DNA of 5,828 bases, taken from contig SKSI01000178.1 of NCBI GenBank assembly GCA_007123065.1, forward strand, positions 1 through 5,828, in the 5' to 3' direction. The notes beneath the pieces were generated by a model, which had not been told where the DNA came from, did no database searches, and worked only from the letters and a program-made list of their open reading frames with translations. Shown one piece after another: positions 5,024 to 5,828 of the stretch. This stretch comes from Bacteroidales bacterium (GTDB taxonomy: Bacteria; Bacteroidota; Bacteroidia; Bacteroidales; UBA7960). Within the stretch, counting starts at the first letter, position 1. Each line of letters begins with the position of its first letter. The position numbers and the translations under genes are program-made.

Positions 5024-5828
5024 ATGTCAAAAATAACCGCCGCTGAAGTAAACAAGCTTCGCCAGCTGACAGGTGCAGGGATGATGGATTGCAAAAAAGC
5101 ACTGGTTGAAGCTGAAGGAGACTTTGAAAAAGCAACCGACATCCTCCGCAAAAAAGGCCAAAAGCTTGCAAGCAGCAGGGCAGGCAGAGCAGCCAACGAA
5201 GGTGTTGTACTCAGCAAAACCAACGAAGCACAGAATAAAGCTTATGCCATCATGCTCAACTGTGAAACAGACTTTGTGGCACAAAATCAGGATGTAATCG
5301 ACTATGCAGCCGCCATTCTGGACCTGGCTATAGAGAAAGAATGCGACACACTTGATTGCCTGATGTCACACGACATGAACGGTCGTACTGTAGCAGACAG
5401 CGTAACCGACATGGTTGGCAAAACAGGTGAAAAAATGGAAATCAGCATCTTTGAAGCGGTTCATGGTGCCAAAGCTTTTGCGTACACCCACCCGGGAAAC
5501 AAAATTGCAGCAATCGCCGCTTTGAACAAAACAGATGTTCCGGAAATCGATACCATTGGCAAAGACATCGTTATGCAAATTGCCGCCATGGCACCCGTTG
5601 CCATCAGCAAGGATGATGTAGCTCCTGAAATTATTGCCAAAGAGATCGAAATCGGAAAAGAACAAGCACAGCAGGAAGGCAAACCGGAAGAATTGCTTGA
5701 GAAAATTGCCATGGGCAAACTCAATAAGTTCTTTAAGGAAAACACACTGCTTAGCCAGGAGTTTATCAAAGAAAGCAAGACTTCTGTTGGCCAGATGCTT
5801 CAAAAAGCAGACAAAGACCTTACAGTCG
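5024..5828 (+). CDS. tsf: Elongation factor Ts, 3' partial
   Basis: EF-Ts is the guanine nucleotide exchange factor that regenerates EF-Tu-GTP during elongation. ATG 5024 (MSKITAAEVNKLRQLTGAG) opens a frame with no stop through the right edge, giving 268 codons. The N-terminal UBA-like domain (about 1-50) holds LTGAGMMDCKKAL (15-27) and ILRKKG (40-45). NCETDFVA (79-86) is the signature segment whose Asp and Phe insert into EF-Tu. A dimerisation-type core continues to the edge, with YTHPGNKIAAIAAL (154-167), DIVMQIAAMAP (181-191) and the late segment MGKLNKFFKENTLLSQEF (230-247). By comparison with usual lengths only a handful of C-terminal residues should be missing, after DKDLTV. The start lies 34 bases after rpsB, with an A/T-rich gap and no Shine-Dalgarno. 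Confidence 0.96.
   Translation, partial: MSKITAAEVNKLRQLTGAGMMDCKKALVEAEGDFEKATDILRKKGQKLASSRAGRAANEGVVLSKTNEAQNKAYAIMLNCETDFVAQNQDVIDYAAAILDLAIEKECDTLDCLMSHDMNGRTVADSVTDMVGKTGEKMEISIFEAVHGAKAFAYTHPGNKIAAIAALNKTDVPEIDTIGKDIVMQIAAMAPVAISKDDVAPEIIAKEIEIGKEQAQQEGKPEELLEKIAMGKLNKFFKENTLLSQEFIKESKTSVGQMLQKADKDLTV

Noticed and set aside
5106..5297. Plus-strand 63-codon frame near the right end
   Set aside because: It lies in another frame inside tsf, whose own frame encodes clear EF-Ts motifs.
5366..5803. Two long minus-strand frames opposite tsf
   Set aside because: Both are shadows of the EF-Ts coding strand with no recognisable domains.

Overview
The window looks like chromosomal DNA of a Bacteroidota bacterium, probably class Bacteroidia. 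Three things point there. The ribosomal gene order rplM-rpsI-rpsB-tsf is typical of the phylum. Promoters carry the TAnnTTTG -7 element used by the Bacteroidota housekeeping sigma factor. No start codon is preceded by a Shine-Dalgarno sequence. An assignment below class would be guesswork.

Left part (1-1789): the 3' portion of a DUF4105 (Lnb N-terminal-like) protein with a multi-helix membrane tail enters from the left edge. After a 50-base gap with one -7 element comes cysH, an iron-sulfur APS reductase of assimilatory sulfate reduction. No sulfate-activation genes are visible beside it.

Middle (1786-2948): the whole 238-base gap between cysH and the next gene consists of 8-bp repeats. First come 21 G/T-rich units ending in ATTGG. 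Then comes an A/C-rich array of the CAATTCAA type that runs up to the start codon. The gene that follows is an extended short-chain dehydrogenase (NAD-dependent sugar-nucleotide epimerase/dehydratase type), followed by an 8-bp-stem hairpin that may terminate it.

Right part (2949-5828): a 234-base regulatory region leads into the translation operon. It holds two -7 elements that share a 13-base core, a perfect palindrome with 11-bp arms touching the -33 box of the second promoter, and two small hairpins in the leader RNA. The operon is uL13 (rplM), uS9 (rpsI), uS2 (rpsB) with a long charged C-terminal tail, and EF-Ts (tsf), which runs off the right edge a few residues short of its end. These four proteins serve ribosome assembly and elongation and are probably co-transcribed, with gaps of 4, 30 and 34 bases.

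The genes themselves are ordinary. The most unusual content is non-coding: the 8-bp repeat block with no unique sequence, and the palindrome, double-promoter and leader architecture before rplM. I see no defence, mobile or other undescribed multi-gene system.
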